DNA from: Desulfovibrionaceae bacterium UBA930
GTDB lineage: Bacteria; Desulfobacterota; Desulfovibrionia; Desulfovibrionales; Desulfovibrionaceae
Length of the DNA stretch: 6,054 nucleotides
Assembly: GCA_002293605.1 (NCBI GenBank)
Contig: DBDO01000190.1
Location: 9,189 to 15,242, forward strand
Direction of reading: 5' to 3'
The position numbers were made by a program, and so were the translations under genes. A model generated the notes under the pieces. That model ran no database searches and was not told the origin of the DNA. It was given only the letters and a program-made list of their open reading frames with translations. This document shows positions 4,919 to 6,054 of this stretch, in pieces; within the stretch, counting starts at the first letter, position 1, and every line of letters starts with the position of its first letter.

Positions 4919-6011
4919 TATTTTTATTTCCGTACAGCGCCGCTTTGCGTTCCAGCCGTTCCAGGGAGATCAGCAGGGCTTCGGCCAGCAGCCGTATGGC
5001 CTGGTAAAAGGCGAATATCTGCACCACCTTGTGCAGGCTGAAGTTCATGGTGCGGCCGTCCTGGCGCATTCTGGCCAGTTTTATCTCCACATGGCCCACG
5101 CCGCTGGTCAGGCCGCGCACCAGGTCCGGAACCGGGGCTGTGGGGTCGCTGCTGCCAAGGTGGCGCAAGGTAGCCATAATGGCATCGCCCAGAATGCGCA
5201 GTTCTCCATAGATCAGCGGATCCACATTTTCTTCGTCATAGTCGTTCAGGGCTTCCATCATGCTGCGCAAGGATTCCGCCGTGCGGTCAATGGTTGTGAC
5301 CTGCACGTTCATCACCTTATGTTCATAATGGTACAAAAAGGATTCATGCTTGCGGGCCTTGTTCAGGCGTTCATGATTATCCCAGATTTTGCCCTCAATG
5401 CCACTGAGCAGGGTATAGGGCTGCTGCTCGCCGCTAATAAAGGCACTGAGCAGCACATCCACCAGGCGTGCGCTTTCCTGAAATTGCAGGCCAAGGTCCG
5501 CGCGCAGGGTATCAACCAAGCGCACCGGCCAGAGCAGCAAAGAGACCAAAAAGGCCGACCCCACCCCGGTGGCGATTTCCGCAACCCGCATCAGGCCGAA
5601 GGCGATAGCTTCCGTAGCGCCGGACTGCATTTGCTGCGTGCCGGTATACAAAACCACCACGGCGGCTATTGCCGTGGCTGGCCAGACCGCGCCCTGGCGC
5701 GCCGTCATATAGCCGCAGGCCACAGCCGTGAGGAATACCGCCAGCAGCACGCTTGCCGGGCTTACGGGCAGCGCGAGCAGCAAGAGCACGCCCAGGACCG
5801 CGCCGAGCACAGTGCCGGTGATGCGCAAAAGGCCCGCGTGGAGCGATTCAGCCACATTGACCTGCATGGCGATAATGGCCGCGACTATGGACCATACGGA
5901 ATAGGGCGAGCCTGCGGCGTAGGAAATGCCGCCTGCCAGCACACAGGCTATGCCCAACTTGATGCCGTAGCGCAGATAAAGGGGGAAAAACATGCTCAGA
6001 GCGATTTTCAT
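4902..6011 (-). CDS. FUSC-family inner-membrane protein
   Basis: 369-residue membrane protein of the FUSC (fusaric-acid-resistance/aromatic acid exporter-like) group. Family members include efflux components such as AaeB and uncharacterised proteins such as YccS; the substrate here is unknown. Six hydrophobic segments fill the N-terminal half (about 15-34, 38-55, 59-83, 85-103, 109-124 and 137-161), with LRITGTVLGAVLGVLL (61-76) resembling the family's conserved third segment. A soluble, helical, probably cytoplasmic domain (about 162-369) rich in charged residues follows. It is half the size of two-module members such as AaeB (about 650 residues), so it would have to dimerise to make a comparable unit. 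It is first in the minus-strand block and overlaps mutY by 17 bases. No clear ribosome binding site precedes the ATG; Met7 is an alternative start. No partner membrane-fusion or outer-membrane gene is seen here. Confidence 0.85.
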   Translation of the reverse strand: MKIALSMFFPLYLRYGIKLGIACVLAGGISYAAGSPYSVWSIVAAIIAMQVNVAESLHAGLLRITGTVLGAVLGVLLLLALPVSPASVLLAVFLTAVACGYMTARQGAVWPATAIAAVVVLYTGTQQMQSGATEAIAFGLMRVAEIATGVGSAFLVSLLLWPVRLVDTLRADLGLQFQESARLVDVLLSAFISGEQQPYTLLSGIEGKIWDNHERLNKARKHESFLYHYEHKVMNVQVTTIDRTAESLRSMMEALNDYDEENVDPLIYGELRILGDAIMATLRHLGSSDPTAPVPDLVRGLTSGVGHVEIKLARMRQDGRTMNFSLHKVVQIFAFYQAIRLLAEALLISLERLERKAALYGNKNNAKPS

Positions 6012-6035
6012 ATAGGGATTCTATAACATTTTTAC

Positions 6036-6041
6036 TTTATA
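6036..6041 (-). promoter_or_regulatory. Candidate -10 box upstream of the FUSC gene
   Basis: TATAAA on the minus strand, within the AT-rich 43 bases before the FUSC start. Transcription would begin near 6029, leaving a leader of about 18 bases. A second candidate, TGTTATAGA (6020-6028), resembles an extended -10 but would give an almost leaderless mRNA. The matching -35 region lies beyond the window edge, so neither can be confirmed. Confidence 0.25.
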
Positions 6042-6054
6042 CAGGCTCTACTAG

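Noticed and set aside
4767..6026. A 419-residue open frame on the plus strand, longer than the FUSC gene it opposes
   Set aside because: Its translation is His/Gln/Arg-rich with no recognisable domain, whereas the minus strand encodes six clean hydrophobic segments and a known family, and overlaps mutY in an operon-like way. The long antisense frame is a by-product of codon composition.

Overview
The window looks like ordinary chromosomal DNA from a Desulfovibrio-type sulfate reducer (Desulfovibrionaceae). The main reason is the HisF protein, whose wording (for example GELCVNSIDADGTK and SGGAGSPAHM) matches what I recall of Desulfovibrio HisF. The moderately GC-rich, tightly packed gene arrangement agrees. 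No mobile element, tRNA, rRNA or CRISPR array is visible.

Layout. Bases 1-600 (+) are the 3' part of hisF (histidine biosynthesis), cut by the window edge. Converging on it with an 18-base gap is a small META-domain lipoprotein gene (619-1098, -). A 142-base AT-rich divergent region follows. Then comes an NlpC/P60 cell-wall hydrolase lipoprotein (1241-1996, +) with an unusual lysine-rich C-terminal tail. Bases 1997-2188 are non-coding and hold four consecutive hairpins; the first probably terminates the NlpC/P60 transcript, and the whole looks like a dispersed intergenic repeat.

The rest (2189-6011) is one block of four minus-strand genes. In transcription order they are: a FUSC-family membrane protein, mutY (its start overlaps the FUSC stop by 17 bases), a membrane-anchored YkuD L,D-transpeptidase-type enzyme, and rfbF (glucose-1-phosphate cytidylyltransferase). 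The FUSC/mutY overlap and the short transpeptidase/rfbF gap suggest co-transcription. The 84-base gap between mutY and the transpeptidase contains a strong hairpin that could divide or tune the operon.

The common theme is the cell envelope: two lipoproteins, two peptidoglycan enzymes, a membrane protein and one sugar-nucleotide enzyme. MutY (DNA repair) and HisF are the exceptions. I see no convincing new system. The points most worth checking are the MutY protein (a near-complete Nudix box and a one-residue-shorter iron-sulfur spacing), the basic tail on the NlpC/P60 lipoprotein, the rfbF gene lacking its usual partners, and the structured intergenic element.
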